Assembly: GCA_016716905.1 (NCBI GenBank)
Contig: JADJUS010000022.1
Location: forward strand, 1,227,501-1,291,500
Length of the DNA stretch: 64,000 nucleotides
From: Acidobacteriota bacterium
Lineage (GTDB): Bacteria; Acidobacteriota; Vicinamibacteria; Vicinamibacterales; SCN-69-37
Direction: 5' to 3'
The notes under the pieces were generated by a model. That model searched no databases, was not told where the DNA came from, and saw only the letters and a list, made by a program, of their open reading frames with translations. Shown one piece after another: positions 8,590 through 17,372 of this stretch (position 1 is the stretch's first letter; each line of letters starts with the position of its first letter). A program made the translations under genes and the position numbers.

Positions 8590-10432
8590 CGAAAAAGACG
8601 TCGGGTGTCTTTTTGGCGCTGACGGGCAAAAAGACACCCGACGTCTTTTTCGCGGTCACCGTTCCTGAGGGCGCCTCCACAATCAGCGTGCCGCCCTCGC
8701 CGAACCGAACGCGGGTGAGCTGAGGCTGGCGGTAGCTGTAGAACACCCAGTCCGAGGCGGACTCTGCGGTCAGGGCGACGGGCGCGGTGGGCACCGCGCG
8801 GAAACCCGCGAGCCGGCGCGGGCCCCAGATGTACTGCAGCACCGGGCCGCCGCGTTCGAAGCGCAGCCGAATGGTCACGGCCGGGTCACCCTGCACGATG
8901 GTGGTGCCCAGCAATTCCACTCGCTGGTATTCGCCGAACTGCGCGCGCCATTGCTGCCAGTAGCGCGACTGATTCGTTTCCACCGTGGCGAAGGGCCGGC
9001 CATCTTCGAACCTGAAGGCTTCGTAGATGGGGCGGAAGTCACCCTTGGCTGCCGAGTCGACCAACGGCAGTGTGCGTTGCTCGAAGTCCGCGAACCTGCC
9101 GCCGGCCGGTGTCAACATTCCAACAGACCCGAACAGCGTGGGGTCGTCCGCCTCAACGTCAATCGCGGTCTCGGTGGCCCGCACCACAAATTTCGCGCCG
9201 GTTTCCGTCGTGTATGTTCCGGCGAGCGCGTCGCGCTGCGCCCTGGGCACGGCAACAGCCATCGGCGGCATCACCACGGGCGCGTCGTTGAAGTAGAGCG
9301 CCTCGAGTTGCCGTGGCGCGAGCTGCGTGGCCGGAATTACGGGCTGGTTGGACATCGCAATGATCACGACGCCCTCGTCCACATAACGGCGAAAATCGGT
9401 GAAGAAGAACCCGTTTCCGCCGTTGTGCGTGATGACCGTGCCGCCCCGCCGCGACTGCTGCACACCCCAGCCGTACGCGTACCGCTCGCCGCCAACGGAC
9501 GGCACATGGCCCGTCAAGTACTTGGTGCGGGCGTCGGCCGAAAGGACCTTCGAAGACTCCAGTGCGAGGTGCCAGCGATACAAGTCGTCCAGGCTCGCGT
9601 GGATGCCGCCATTGGCCCGCAGGTACCAGCCCGGGCCGTCCGGCAGCCAGCCGTTTTTATGGGTGCGTCCCCACGCCTGGCCGTCGGCGCGGTAGCCGAT
9701 CGGCAGCCGCGTCAGCGGCCACGCCGGCGCCTGATAGCCGGTGTCGGCCATATCCGCCGGCAGAAACAGATGCTCGCGCAGGAACGCTTCGTATCCTTGT
9801 CCCGACACACGCTCAACAATCGCACCGGCAAGTGCGAACCCTTCGTTGGAGTACTCGAACTGTTCGCCGGGCTTCGCGACGAGCGGTGCGGCGAGCACCC
9901 GCGCCACGAGCGCGTCGCGTTCGATCGGTTCTTCGTCCATCCCGCCGAGATCACCTGAGAACCCGGCGGTATGCGTCAGCAGGTGATGGATGGTGATGCC
10001 GGCTTTGTCCTCGGGCACTCCGGGGAGGTACTTCGAGATCGGGTCGGCGGTGTTCAGCTTGCCGGCCATTTCGAGTTTCATGATGGCCGCGCCCGTGAAC
10101 TGCTTGGTCACCGACCCGATGCACGAGACCATATCCACCGTGTACGGCAATCCTGTTTCCCGATTCGCCAGGCCGTACGCCTTCTTGAGCATGACCTTGC
10201 CGTCGGTGGCCCAGTTGCCGCCCTTGGGAATCGACGCAATCAGCACGGCGCCGGAGAACCCATGCGGCACCAGGCGCGTCAGGTAGTCGTCCACGCGCGC
10301 GGCTTCCGCGCCTTGCCGGATCTCGCCGGTTCGTAACGCCGGCACCTGCGCGTGCGTCTGGGCGGCCGCGACCGCGAGCGCCACTGCCACCGCCGCCCCT
10401 CCCACAATCGTCGTCACGCTTGCCATGCTCAT
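8519..10432 (-). CDS. Secreted serine hydrolase of the beta-lactamase/D-Ala-D-Ala peptidase (class C-like) family
   Basis: About 637 residues. The ATG at 10432 (MSMASV) is preferred over in-frame starts further upstream because it directly precedes a signal peptide (residues ~3-28) and has GGGAG about 12 bases before it. Family motifs are present: SxxK in CIGSVTKQFTGAAIM, Tyr-x-Asn in EYSNEGFALAG, and HNGGNGFFF in place of the HxG/KTG motif. A C-terminal lipocalin-like beta domain follows. Likely an esterase or DD-peptidase-like enzyme, not a resistance lactamase. The last ~45 residues are encoded through the inverted repeat 8589-8653 (giving KKTSGVFL and KKTPDVFF) and run antisense into the VWA gene by 71 bases, so the natural C-terminus has probably been extended by repeat insertion. 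Confidence 0.85.
   Translation of the reverse strand: MSMASVTTIVGGAAVAVALAVAAAQTHAQVPALRTGEIRQGAEAARVDDYLTRLVPHGFSGAVLIASIPKGGNWATDGKVMLKKAYGLANRETGLPYTVDMVSCIGSVTKQFTGAAIMKLEMAGKLNTADPISKYLPGVPEDKAGITIHHLLTHTAGFSGDLGGMDEEPIERDALVARVLAAPLVAKPGEQFEYSNEGFALAGAIVERVSGQGYEAFLREHLFLPADMADTGYQAPAWPLTRLPIGYRADGQAWGRTHKNGWLPDGPGWYLRANGGIHASLDDLYRWHLALESSKVLSADARTKYLTGHVPSVGGERYAYGWGVQQSRRGGTVITHNGGNGFFFTDFRRYVDEGVVIIAMSNQPVIPATQLAPRQLEALYFNDAPVVMPPMAVAVPRAQRDALAGTYTTETGAKFVVRATETAIDVEADDPTLFGSVGMLTPAGGRFADFEQRTLPLVDSAAKGDFRPIYEAFRFEDGRPFATVETNQSRYWQQWRAQFGEYQRVELLGTTIVQGDPAVTIRLRFERGGPVLQYIWGPRRLAGFRAVPTAPVALTAESASDWVFYSYRQPQLTRVRFGEGGTLIVEAPSGTVTAKKTSGVFLPVSAKKTPDVFFATAAPVSPAASSVPGRLIRPSVR
8589..8653. 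repeat. Perfect 27-bp inverted repeat, nested palindromes, between convergent genes
   Basis: Arms 8589-8615 and 8627-8653 are exact reverse complements around an 11-base loop. Each arm is itself a small hairpin (AAAAAGAC, 7 bases, GTCTTTTT). With T-runs on both strands it could act as a bidirectional terminator. It has the look of a mobile palindromic (REP/MITE-like) unit. Confidence 0.9.
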
Positions 10433-10529
10433 TGGTCGTGTACTCCCGAATCTATCTGACAGGGTCATTATGAAGAATCCGTGAAGGCCTTCGTGGTATT
10501 CTGCCCGACCGAATTTTCCTGGAGTCGTC

Positions 10530-11021
10530 ATGGTATTGAACAAAGCTGAACTCATCGCGTCTCTGCAAAACGAAGTCCGGATCCTGCTGCACCTGGCGGG
10601 CAAGATCGACCGGTCGAAACTGGACTACCGCCCCACACCGAAACAGCGCAGCACGATCGAGCTGCTGAAGTACCTCTCGATGATGGGACCGACCATGGTC
10701 GACGTCGTCAAAGCTGGCGCCTTTGACCCGGCCGCGTGGACGGCGGCTGAAGAGGCGGCCAACACTCGAGACTTCGACCAGGCGCTCGCCGCCATCGCTT
10801 CGCAGTCCGACGCCTATGCCACGATGCTGGCCGGCATGTCCGACGCCGACCTGAGGTCCGAGATCGACCTGTTCGGCCAGACAAGTTCGCGCGGTTCAGT
10901 TCTGGTCAACCTCCTGCTCTGCAGTTGCGCGGCCTACCGGACGCAGTTGTTCCTGTACCTGAAGGCCTGCGGCCGCGAAGAGTTGAGCACCATGAACCTC
11001 TGGGGCGGCATGGACTCATGA
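10530..11021 (+). CDS. DinB-like four-helix-bundle protein
   Basis: A 163-residue all-helical protein beginning MVLNKAELIASLQNEVRIL, with helices consistent with the DinB/YfiT-like superfamily (often metal-dependent thiol transferases or damage-induced proteins). I do not see the usual three-histidine metal site, so an enzymatic role is doubtful. A GGAG box lies about 8 bases before the ATG. A GGTATTCT -10-like box is at 10495-10502. It overlaps the next gene by four bases (ATGA), indicating an operon with the Nudix gene. The divergent hydrolase starts 97 bases upstream. Confidence 0.6.
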   Translation: MVLNKAELIASLQNEVRILLHLAGKIDRSKLDYRPTPKQRSTIELLKYLSMMGPTMVDVVKAGAFDPAAWTAAEEAANTRDFDQALAAIASQSDAYATMLAGMSDADLRSEIDLFGQTSSRGSVLVNLLLCSCAAYRTQLFLYLKACGREELSTMNLWGGMDS

Positions 11022-11917
11022 CGTCACAGCCGGGTCCTCCCGGCAGCCTGCTGAACCTCGACGCGTCGCGCCCGCCTGTCGAACCGGTGGACGCCGCGAC
11101 GCTTGTGCTGCTTCGCGACGGCAGCGACGGTATCGAGGTCTTCTGCGTCGAGCGCAATCGCAAGAGCCGCTTCATGGGCGGAGCTCTGGTGTTTCCTGGC
11201 GGTAGAGTGGATGCGGGCGATCGTGATCCGGCGTGGGATCCACTGCTGCTGGCTCCCCATGCGCGGACAGGCGCCATCAGTGGATCGACGGGCCCGCGCC
11301 GGGACCTGGCGCTCGCCGCCTGTCGCGAATCGCTTGAGGAGGCGGCCATTCTCCCCGTGAACGGAATCCTCACGCACAGCGACGCACTCGAGTTGCGAGC
11401 CGCGCTCGCGTCGGGAGTCGACGCGCTTCGCACCGCACTGACAAGGCGCGGGCTTTTGATCGACCTCGGGTCGCTGGTGCCCTTCGCACGATGGATCACG
11501 CCCGCTGCTGAGGCGCGGCGTTTCGACACGCGGTTCTTCATGATGCGCACGCCGGCGGGCCAGGACGGCGCGCACGACGAATACGAAACGATGGCCAGCT
11601 TCTGGGCCACGCCTCGCGAGGTGCTTGCACGTTGGGAAGCCCGGCAGGTGCAGATGGCGCCGCCGACGCATCACACGCTGCTGCGAATCTCGAGGAGCGG
11701 CAACGTCGATGAGGCCCTCGCTCTGGCGGAGACCGCGCCGCTGGACCCCGTCTGCCCGGCGCTCGTGAACTACGACGGCACGATCGCACTGACGCTGCCG
11801 GGCGATCCCGATCACCCGCAGCCATTGCGTATCATCGAGGGGCACACCCGGTACGTGCTTCGTCACGAGCAATGGCGCCCGGAAAATCCGCCGGCAATCG
11901 CAGCACCTGCCACGTGA
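11018..11917 (+). CDS. Nudix hydrolase (NUDT19-like, long insertion in the Nudix box)
   Basis: A 299-residue protein starting at ATG 11018, chosen for its ATGA overlap with the preceding gene; longer in-frame starts lie inside that gene. The early segment AATLVLLRDGSDGIEVFCVE and FMGGALVFPGGRVD are the Nudix beta strands and opening glycines. The catalytic helix CRESLEEAAILPV (about residue 100) supplies the RExxEE core. About 30 residues separate the GG from this helix, an insertion also known in NUDT7/NUDT19-type CoA or nucleoside-diphosphate hydrolases. The substrate cannot be told from sequence; the NUDT19 resemblance suggests acyl-CoA or another diphosphate. Confidence 0.82.
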   Translation: MTSQPGPPGSLLNLDASRPPVEPVDAATLVLLRDGSDGIEVFCVERNRKSRFMGGALVFPGGRVDAGDRDPAWDPLLLAPHARTGAISGSTGPRRDLALAACRESLEEAAILPVNGILTHSDALELRAALASGVDALRTALTRRGLLIDLGSLVPFARWITPAAEARRFDTRFFMMRTPAGQDGAHDEYETMASFWATPREVLARWEARQVQMAPPTHHTLLRISRSGNVDEALALAETAPLDPVCPALVNYDGTIALTLPGDPDHPQPLRIIEGHTRYVLRHEQWRPENPPAIAAPAT

Positions 11918-11944
11918 CGGATCGCGGGCAGTCGAGGAACCTTG

Positions 11945-12352
11945 ATGTTCGCGATCAAAGTCGAAGTCGGTGATCCAAAAGCGGGAGCCTTCGCGTTCGC
12001 AAGACAAAAGACCATGTATGGGGGCCGGCGAATTTCCGTGGGCGACATCATCTTCATCTTCGACAGCGAAAACGAAGGAGGCTCAGGTTTGATCGCAATG
12101 GGCCTCGTCACCGCCGCCGAAGCGATCACGAAGAAGCCCGGGCTCGCCCGCCAGACGCCGCGCGTGAGCATCACGGTCAAGCGCACGGCGCAGGCGAAGA
12201 GGCGCCTCGGGCGCAGTGAGCTGAAGCCCTTCTCACACTGGAACGACGGCCGGCCCGAGACCGAACTCAACTTCAAGTTCTATCGCCAGGCCACAAACAA
12301 GATCGTGGGCATCTCGGACGAAACGGGCGCATTCCTACGGGGGTCTTTCTGA
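11945..12352 (+). CDS. Hypothetical protein, possibly PUA/EVE-like fold
   Basis: A 135-residue soluble protein of unrecognised family. The ATG at 11945 follows a GAGGAA box at 11935-11940. A compact beta-rich core (SVGDIIFIFDSENEGGSGLI, then MGLVTAAE) resembles the small-barrel PUA/EVE/ASCH class that binds modified bases or RNA, and a basic stretch (VKRTAQAKRRLGRSE) follows. This resemblance is only a pattern-level impression. It lies in the same direction 27 bases after the Nudix gene and may be its operon partner. Confidence 0.55.
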   Translation: MFAIKVEVGDPKAGAFAFARQKTMYGGRRISVGDIIFIFDSENEGGSGLIAMGLVTAAEAITKKPGLARQTPRVSITVKRTAQAKRRLGRSELKPFSHWNDGRPETELNFKFYRQATNKIVGISDETGAFLRGSF

Positions 12353-12361
12353 AACACAAAG

Positions 12362-12391
12362 CCGCGGCCTTGAGGAACAGGCCGCGCTACG
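12362..12391. repeat. Half copy of the palindromic doublet repeat
   Basis: The 30 bases here match the right arm of the repeats at 17523-17552 and 21463-21492, except that the central GAGACCC is GAGGAAC. The stem CGCGGCCT/AGGCCGCG is kept. It is followed by two copies of CTACGAATACCAAT (from 12387 and 12406). It lies between convergent genes. Confidence 0.8.
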
Positions 12392-12443
12392 AATACCAAT
12401 GCGCCCTACGAATACCAATTCGTCCTACAAGAACAAATGTCGT

Positions 12444-13706
12444 CTACTTTTCTTTCAGCAGCTTCTCGATCAGCTTCGACAACATCTCTTCATTCGCGTC
12501 GTCGTAGCCGACCATGATCAGGCGAATGCGGCCCTGTTTGTCGATGATGTGAATCTGCGGAATGCCGCCGACCTCGTAGGCCTTGTCGTTCGGATTTTCA
12601 AACTGGGTGAAGTTGCCGTCGGGGCCGCGGACGGGTGCCTTGCGCTGGTCTTCCACGGCCACCGGCACATTGAGCCCTTCGTGTGCCCAGTACTCACGGT
12701 CGCGTTCGAACTCCACTTCAGCGGTGAGGGGCCGCTCGGTGCCGAAGTACCCATACAGCTCAGTGGCAAGGACGACGCGGAAGCCGCGCGAGCCGTATTT
12801 CGCCAGCAACCGCTTCACGCCGGGATAACTCTCCTTGCACGGCCCGCACCAGTGTGCCGTGAACTCCAGCAGCGTCACGGCGCCGGGCATGGCGATGGTC
12901 GTGTTCGGTGGCGCGTTGAGCCAGCGTGGCGCGCCGATGGGCGCGGCAAGTGTGCCGACCAGCGCGTACCGCGCCATCACAGGCGCGATCATGAGGTCCG
13001 CATTCCGGATGTCGCTCCAGTTGGCTTTCGCAGCCGTCAGCAGTTGCTGCGCGCGGACGTTGTCACCGCGACCCGCCACAGCCTCCGCCATGTTGATGTG
13101 CGCGGAGACGATGGTGCTGCCGTACTGGGTGCGTTGTTGAGGCGTGAAGGTCTTCGCGCGCTCGATCAACCAGGTGGAGTGCTTGATGATGCCGTCGTCA
13201 ATATCGTCGCCACGGTAGAAGCCGTTCATGCGGGCATGGGCGCTCAGCTGTGCTTCGAGAAAATCGCCCTTCAGTCGGTCGAGCTCGTCCACATATCGCT
13301 CGAGTCGCGCGTTGCGCTCAGGGGACTTAAGCTCGCGCAACCCCGTCAGGACGGCTTGCGACAGCACGTCGGCACGGACGTTCACGGGAAGGGTCTTCGA
13401 CGCGAGCGCGCGGTCCAGCGCCGCTTTCGCCTGAGCCGGCTGGTCAGCCTCGCCGTAGAGTGCGATCAATTGCGCCAGGTCAGCTTCCGCAATCGTTGTC
13501 GCATTGAACTGGGCGGCACACTTCTGCGCCAGTGCGACTTTGCCGACCTCGATTTTCCGGATCGCATCGCCCGTGATCTGCTTGAGGCCCCGTTGCTCGC
13601 TTTGAACATAGTCGCGCGCGGCCTTGACGCAGGCCGCCGGTGTGGTGGGTTGCGGCGCCGGCGCCTGGGCCAGACCAACAAGGAGCAAAAGAGGCAGCAA
13701 GGTCAT
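12444..13706 (-). CDS. Secreted TlpA-like thioredoxin-fold protein
   Basis: A 420-residue exported protein. The start at 13706 is chosen because a signal peptide (MTLLPLLLLVGLAQA) follows at once and it lies 7 bases after the dsbD stop. Residues 20-250 are helical and unassigned (SQAVLTGLRELKSPERNAR and similar). The C-terminal ~160 residues form a TlpA/AhpC-type thioredoxin domain with the redox motif WCGPC at Trp286-Cys290 and the cis-Pro region EVGGIPQIHIID. Likely a periplasmic disulfide reductase that takes electrons from the DsbD encoded just upstream, for instance for cytochrome c or protein thiol maintenance. Operon with dsbD. Confidence 0.88.
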   Translation of the reverse strand: MTLLPLLLLVGLAQAPAPQPTTPAACVKAARDYVQSEQRGLKQITGDAIRKIEVGKVALAQKCAAQFNATTIAEADLAQLIALYGEADQPAQAKAALDRALASKTLPVNVRADVLSQAVLTGLRELKSPERNARLERYVDELDRLKGDFLEAQLSAHARMNGFYRGDDIDDGIIKHSTWLIERAKTFTPQQRTQYGSTIVSAHINMAEAVAGRGDNVRAQQLLTAAKANWSDIRNADLMIAPVMARYALVGTLAAPIGAPRWLNAPPNTTIAMPGAVTLLEFTAHWCGPCKESYPGVKRLLAKYGSRGFRVVLATELYGYFGTERPLTAEVEFERDREYWAHEGLNVPVAVEDQRKAPVRGPDGNFTQFENPNDKAYEVGGIPQIHIIDKQGRIRLIMVGYDDANEEMLSKLIEKLLKEK

Positions 13707-13713
13707 CGGCGTC

Positions 13714-15582
13714 TCACATTCCGCGCTGAAGGAACGACACAAAAAACGGAGCATCTCGGGTCAGGCCGCCAAACGCCACCACAGGCACGCCCCGCGGGTC
13801 CAACACTGCGTAGTATGGCAGCGCTACTGTGCCAAAGGTGTCCCGTTGGAGACTCTGGAAACGGAGGAATTGCTCACCCCTTCCGTCGGTATACAGGCGC
13901 AGCCGCACGTAGCGCGACAACTCACGCGAGACCTCAGGTCTGGTGAACATGTTGGCCTCCATCCACCGGCAATTCGTGCAGGTGTAGCCGGTGAAATCCA
14001 CCAGGATGGGCCGGTTCTCTTTCGCGGCCTGCGCCAGCGCGCCCTCATAGTCGTTGACGATCCACGCCAACTCCCCGCCCTCGCCACCACCCAGTTCGCC
14101 CGGTGGAAGGAACGATTCGAGCTCGCCAAGGCGCTGACCTGCCAGGCCGGTGCCCAGCCATCCCGTCAACACCACCGCAGACACAACGACCGCCCATCGC
14201 GGGAATCCCGGTCGTGAGAGCCGCGGCGCATGACCCAGCCGCATCCCGCCGGCCAGATACACAACCAGCGCGACGCCGATGACGAGCCACAGCGCAATCA
14301 CGACGTCGCGCGTGAAGAGGCCCCAACCCCACACCAGGTCCACATTGGAGAGGAACTTGAGCGCAGCCGCCAGCTCCAGCAACCCCATCGTCGCCTTGAC
14401 CGAAAGCAGCCACGCGCCTGAACGCGGCAACGACGCCAGCGCCTGGGGCGCCCACGCCAGCAATACAAACGGCGCGGCGAACACACTCGAGAACACGAGC
14501 AACCCGGCCAGGGGCCATTGCCAGTCGCCTTGCGCGGCCACCACCAGCAGCGTGCCGAGGAAGGGCGCCGTGCAGGTGAATGAGGTCAGCGTGAACGCCA
14601 GGCCCATCAGCAGCGTGCCCACGTATCGGCCCCGCCCGGAATCAACCGATGCCGCGCGCGTCAGGAATTTCGACGGAAGCGCGAGTTCGAACACGCCGAA
14701 GAGGTTCAGCGCAAAAGCCACGAACAACGCGGCGATGCCAAGGTTGAGCCACGGGTTTGCGGCGAACTGATTCAGGCCCGATGCCCCAAAGCCCGCAGCC
14801 AGCACCACCCCGACAGCGGTGAACGTCAAGACGATGCCGATGCCGTAGACGAGCGCCTGGGTCACTGCACGGCGGCGGTCTTTCTCGGCGCGGCCCGTGA
14901 AGTACGACACGGTGATGGGCACCATCGGGAAGACACAGGGCGTGAGCAGCGACAAGGCACCCATCAGTGCGGCAAGCCCGAGATACGCGCCGAGTGTGCT
15001 GGCGGTGGTCGAAGCCGCCATGTCTTCCACGAAGGTCTTTGGTGCGCCGGTGGCCGCCGCACGGGGCCGCTCGACGGCCGTAGCATCGGCGCCCGTGCCC
15101 GGCACCATGAGGATCAAGCTCACGCGTTCGGTGGCCGGTGGCAGGCAGAAGCGATCGGTGCACGTCTGAAAGGTGATGTCGAGGTCCAGTGTCACGCGTC
15201 CGGCCGCGCCTGCGGACACAGTGAGCGGCACATAAAACGTGGCCTCTTCCGCGTGGTACTGGGTGTCGATGTTGAAGTTCGCGTCGGGTGCGGTGATGGG
15301 AAGCGGCGCGATGATGCTTCCGGCGATCTTGAACGGAGACCCTGGCGGCACGGTGATCACAAGCGCCTGCGGTCCGCCGCCTTCCTGGGTCAGCGCATAG
15401 AGGTGCCAGCCCGGATCGATCTTCGCGTCAATCACGGCCTCGAAATCAGCGCCCGCTTTCACAACAGTCGCCGGCTCGACCCTGGCAGACCACTGCACCA
15501 CCGTCTGGGTCGGCGCCGCTTGAAGGGTCGCAACGCCCAGGAGTACGGCCAGAGCGGCGATCTGCGCGGATCGGGACATCAC
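13714..15582 (-). CDS. dsbD: Thiol:disulfide interchange protein DsbD
   Basis: A 622-residue inner-membrane electron shuttle that passes reducing equivalents from cytoplasmic thioredoxin to periplasmic proteins. Domain order fits DsbD: a signal peptide (to ~22), an N-terminal DsbD-alpha beta domain with its cysteine pair in TCTDRFCLPP, a central eight-helix domain with the redox cysteines in LTPCVFPMVPITV and FTCTAPFLGTLL, and a C-terminal thioredoxin domain with CTNC at Cys535-Cys538. All three cysteine pairs are present. The first gene of a dsbD-tlpA pair. Its products fit the heavy need for c-type cytochromes encoded elsewhere in the window (nap and decaheme genes). Confidence 0.93.
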   Translation of the reverse strand: MMSRSAQIAALAVLLGVATLQAAPTQTVVQWSARVEPATVVKAGADFEAVIDAKIDPGWHLYALTQEGGGPQALVITVPPGSPFKIAGSIIAPLPITAPDANFNIDTQYHAEEATFYVPLTVSAGAAGRVTLDLDITFQTCTDRFCLPPATERVSLILMVPGTGADATAVERPRAAATGAPKTFVEDMAASTTASTLGAYLGLAALMGALSLLTPCVFPMVPITVSYFTGRAEKDRRRAVTQALVYGIGIVLTFTAVGVVLAAGFGASGLNQFAANPWLNLGIAALFVAFALNLFGVFELALPSKFLTRAASVDSGRGRYVGTLLMGLAFTLTSFTCTAPFLGTLLVVAAQGDWQWPLAGLLVFSSVFAAPFVLLAWAPQALASLPRSGAWLLSVKATMGLLELAAALKFLSNVDLVWGWGLFTRDVVIALWLVIGVALVVYLAGGMRLGHAPRLSRPGFPRWAVVVSAVVLTGWLGTGLAGQRLGELESFLPPGELGGGEGGELAWIVNDYEGALAQAAKENRPILVDFTGYTCTNCRWMEANMFTRPEVSRELSRYVRLRLYTDGRGEQFLRFQSLQRDTFGTVALPYYAVLDPRGVPVVAFGGLTRDAPFFVSFLQRGM

Positions 15583-15667
15583 CTATGAGCGTAATCGATC
15601 ACAGGCAACGCGCCCTCGGCAGGCCTCGTCTAACCCCGCCAGTCACGATTTTCCCGCTGGAGGGTCC

Positions 15668-16498
15668 ATGTCTCGTACGTTTCTTGCTCTTCCACTTGCC
15701 GCGCTGCTGGTTTCCGCGCCTGGCGCCTCTGCCGTTGAATTGACCGCCGTCGAACAGACTCGGGCGTCTTCGAGTGATCAGGACTGGTGCCGCGATGCCG
15801 GGCGCAGCAACGACCGCGAGACGTTCTGTGAAGTCCGCGACCTGCGTGAATCGGGCGCCTCGCGGCTTGAGGTGCTGGACAACTCCAACGGCAGCATCAG
15901 CGTGACCGGCTCCTCGGGGCGCGGCATCGTGGTGCAGGCCAGGGTTGTGGCCAGCGCCGAGTCCGACGCAGACGCGCGAGCCCTGGTGAAGGATGTGTCC
16001 GTCACGCTCGAGGGCGGCCGCCTTCGCACCACCGGGCCCACCAACCAGCGCCGCCAATCGTGGTGGGTGAGCTATCGCATCGACGTCCCGGCGTCATTCG
16101 ACTTGTCGCTTGAGACGTCGAATGGGTCGGTATCGGTGACCGGCGTGAACGGCCGCATCGACGCCGAGACGTCGAATGGCTCCCTGCGCATGACCGACAT
16201 CGGCGGACGCGTCAACGCTCGGACCGACAACGGCTCGGTGCATGTGACGCTCAACGGCAGACGATGGGAAGGCGACGGCCTGTCGGTGACCACGTCAAAC
16301 GGATCTGCACGGCTCGATTTGCCTGACAGCTACAACGCGCGGCTCATTGCCGGCACCAACAACGGCAGCATGACGCTGGACGTACCGGTCACCGTGCAGG
16401 GCCGGATTTCAAAGAACATCGATACGACGCTTGGCTCGGGCGGCGCGACGATCGAGGTGCGCACGTCGAACGGCTCATTGCGCGTTGGGCGCCGCTGA
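15668..16498 (+). CDS. Secreted DUF4097-family beta-repeat protein (first of a tandem pair)
   Basis: A 276-residue protein with a signal peptide (MSRTFLALPLAALLV, cleavage near residue 23) and then short repeated beta-helix turns of the DUF4097 type. The phrase (T)SNGSxxx recurs about six times (for example ETSNGSVSVTGVNGRI, ETSNGSLRMTDIGGRV, TTSNGSARLDLPD). Such proteins are predicted to form a right-handed parallel beta structure; function unknown, often thought adhesive or linked to envelope stress. A GGAGGG box precedes the ATG. It is followed by a homologue and the pair is bounded by GATCAC-type repeats. Confidence 0.82.
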   Translation: MSRTFLALPLAALLVSAPGASAVELTAVEQTRASSSDQDWCRDAGRSNDRETFCEVRDLRESGASRLEVLDNSNGSISVTGSSGRGIVVQARVVASAESDADARALVKDVSVTLEGGRLRTTGPTNQRRQSWWVSYRIDVPASFDLSLETSNGSVSVTGVNGRIDAETSNGSLRMTDIGGRVNARTDNGSVHVTLNGRRWEGDGLSVTTSNGSARLDLPDSYNARLIAGTNNGSMTLDVPVTVQGRISKNIDTTLGSGGATIEVRTSNGSLRVGRR

Positions 16499-16526
16499 TC
16501 ACAACGGATCACGATCACGACGGATC
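16497..16526. repeat. GATCAC cluster after first DUF4097 gene
   Basis: Three GATCAC units, ending with the 14-mer GATCACGACGGATC (16513-16526). The identical 14-mer occurs at 17389-17402 after the second DUF4097 gene. It begins in the stop codon of the first gene. Confidence 0.7.
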
Positions 16527-16559
16527 TACACGTGACTCGGAGATATGGAGACCTTGATT

Positions 16560-17372
16560 ATGACGTACGCTTCCTCTCGTCGCACTTTCGTTGCCGCTGC
16601 CTGCGCAGTGGCGCTCGCGGTCCTCGTGATGCCCGCCTCGGCGTGGGCACAGAGAGTGACGGAAACCGTGGACCGCACGCTGCCGTTCCCCAGCGGCGGC
16701 ACGCTCAAGCTCAACAACTTCTCCGGCGAGGTTCGCATCACGGGTGGCTCGGGGCGCAACTTCGTGATGAAGGCCGTGCGGCGCGGGTATCCGGATCGGC
16801 TCAAGGAGATTCAGCTGACCGTGGAGTCCTCGGGTTCCACGATCACGGTGGAAGCCAATAAGCGCGATCGGGATGATGACCGCCGCCGCAACAATAACCG
16901 TGACCGTAATGACGACCGCGACCGTGAGAACGTCGTGGAAACCACGTTTGAGATTCAGGTGCCCTCTGGCGCGCATCTGGACATCGACGCGTTCTCGAGC
17001 GACATCTGGGTCAGGGACGTTGAAGGCCGCCAGCAACTGAAGACGTTTTCGGGCGACATCTCGTCGACCGGATCGCGTGCCGCACTGAACGCCAACACGT
17101 TCAGTGGCGAGATCGATGTGGACGTGACCGGACATGGCACGTCGCCGGACATCGAGGCGGAGACGTTCAGCGGTGCGATGCGCGTCAGGCTGGCCGACAA
17201 CGCCAAGGGCGAGGTGACGTTCAATAGCTTCAGCGGCTCGTTCGACGCCGCCTATCCGGTAACGCTCCGCTCATCGTCGGGTCGCCGGAACATCCGCGCA
17301 GAGCTGCCGGGTGGCTCGGGGCGCAGCCTGCAGTTCAAGTCATTCTCAGGGGCGCTGCGGCTGGTGAGATAG
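16560..17372 (+). CDS. Secreted DUF4097-family beta-repeat protein (second of a tandem pair)
   Basis: About 270 residues. An in-frame ATG at 16545 is possible, but the ATG at 16560 has GGAG at 9 bases and leads straight into a signal peptide ending near SAWAQ. The body shows the recurrent turn (T)FSGxI/M (FSGDISS, FSGEIDVDV, FSGAMRVRL, FSGSFDA, FSGALRLVR), parallel to the SNGS turns of the upstream gene. A highly charged Arg/Asp/Asn-rich stretch (~105-125, RDRDDDRRRNNNRDRNDDRD) forms a probable disordered loop. The two genes look like an old duplication that has kept the fold but changed the repeat consensus. Confidence 0.82.
   Translation: MTYASSRRTFVAAACAVALAVLVMPASAWAQRVTETVDRTLPFPSGGTLKLNNFSGEVRITGGSGRNFVMKAVRRGYPDRLKEIQLTVESSGSTITVEANKRDRDDDRRRNNNRDRNDDRDRENVVETTFEIQVPSGAHLDIDAFSSDIWVRDVEGRQQLKTFSGDISSTGSRAALNANTFSGEIDVDVTGHGTSPDIEAETFSGAMRVRLADNAKGEVTFNSFSGSFDAAYPVTLRSSSGRRNIRAELPGGSGRSLQFKSFSGALRLVR

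Noticed and set aside
8519..10432. Beta-lactam resistance gene
   Set aside because: SxxK and YxN are present but the third motif is HNG, and the lipocalin-like tail points to an esterase/DD-peptidase-like enzyme.
12399..13946. Plus-strand open frame of about 515 codons
   Set aside because: It is antisense to the TlpA gene with its WCGPC motif and to the end of dsbD; composition is that of a GC-rich shadow.
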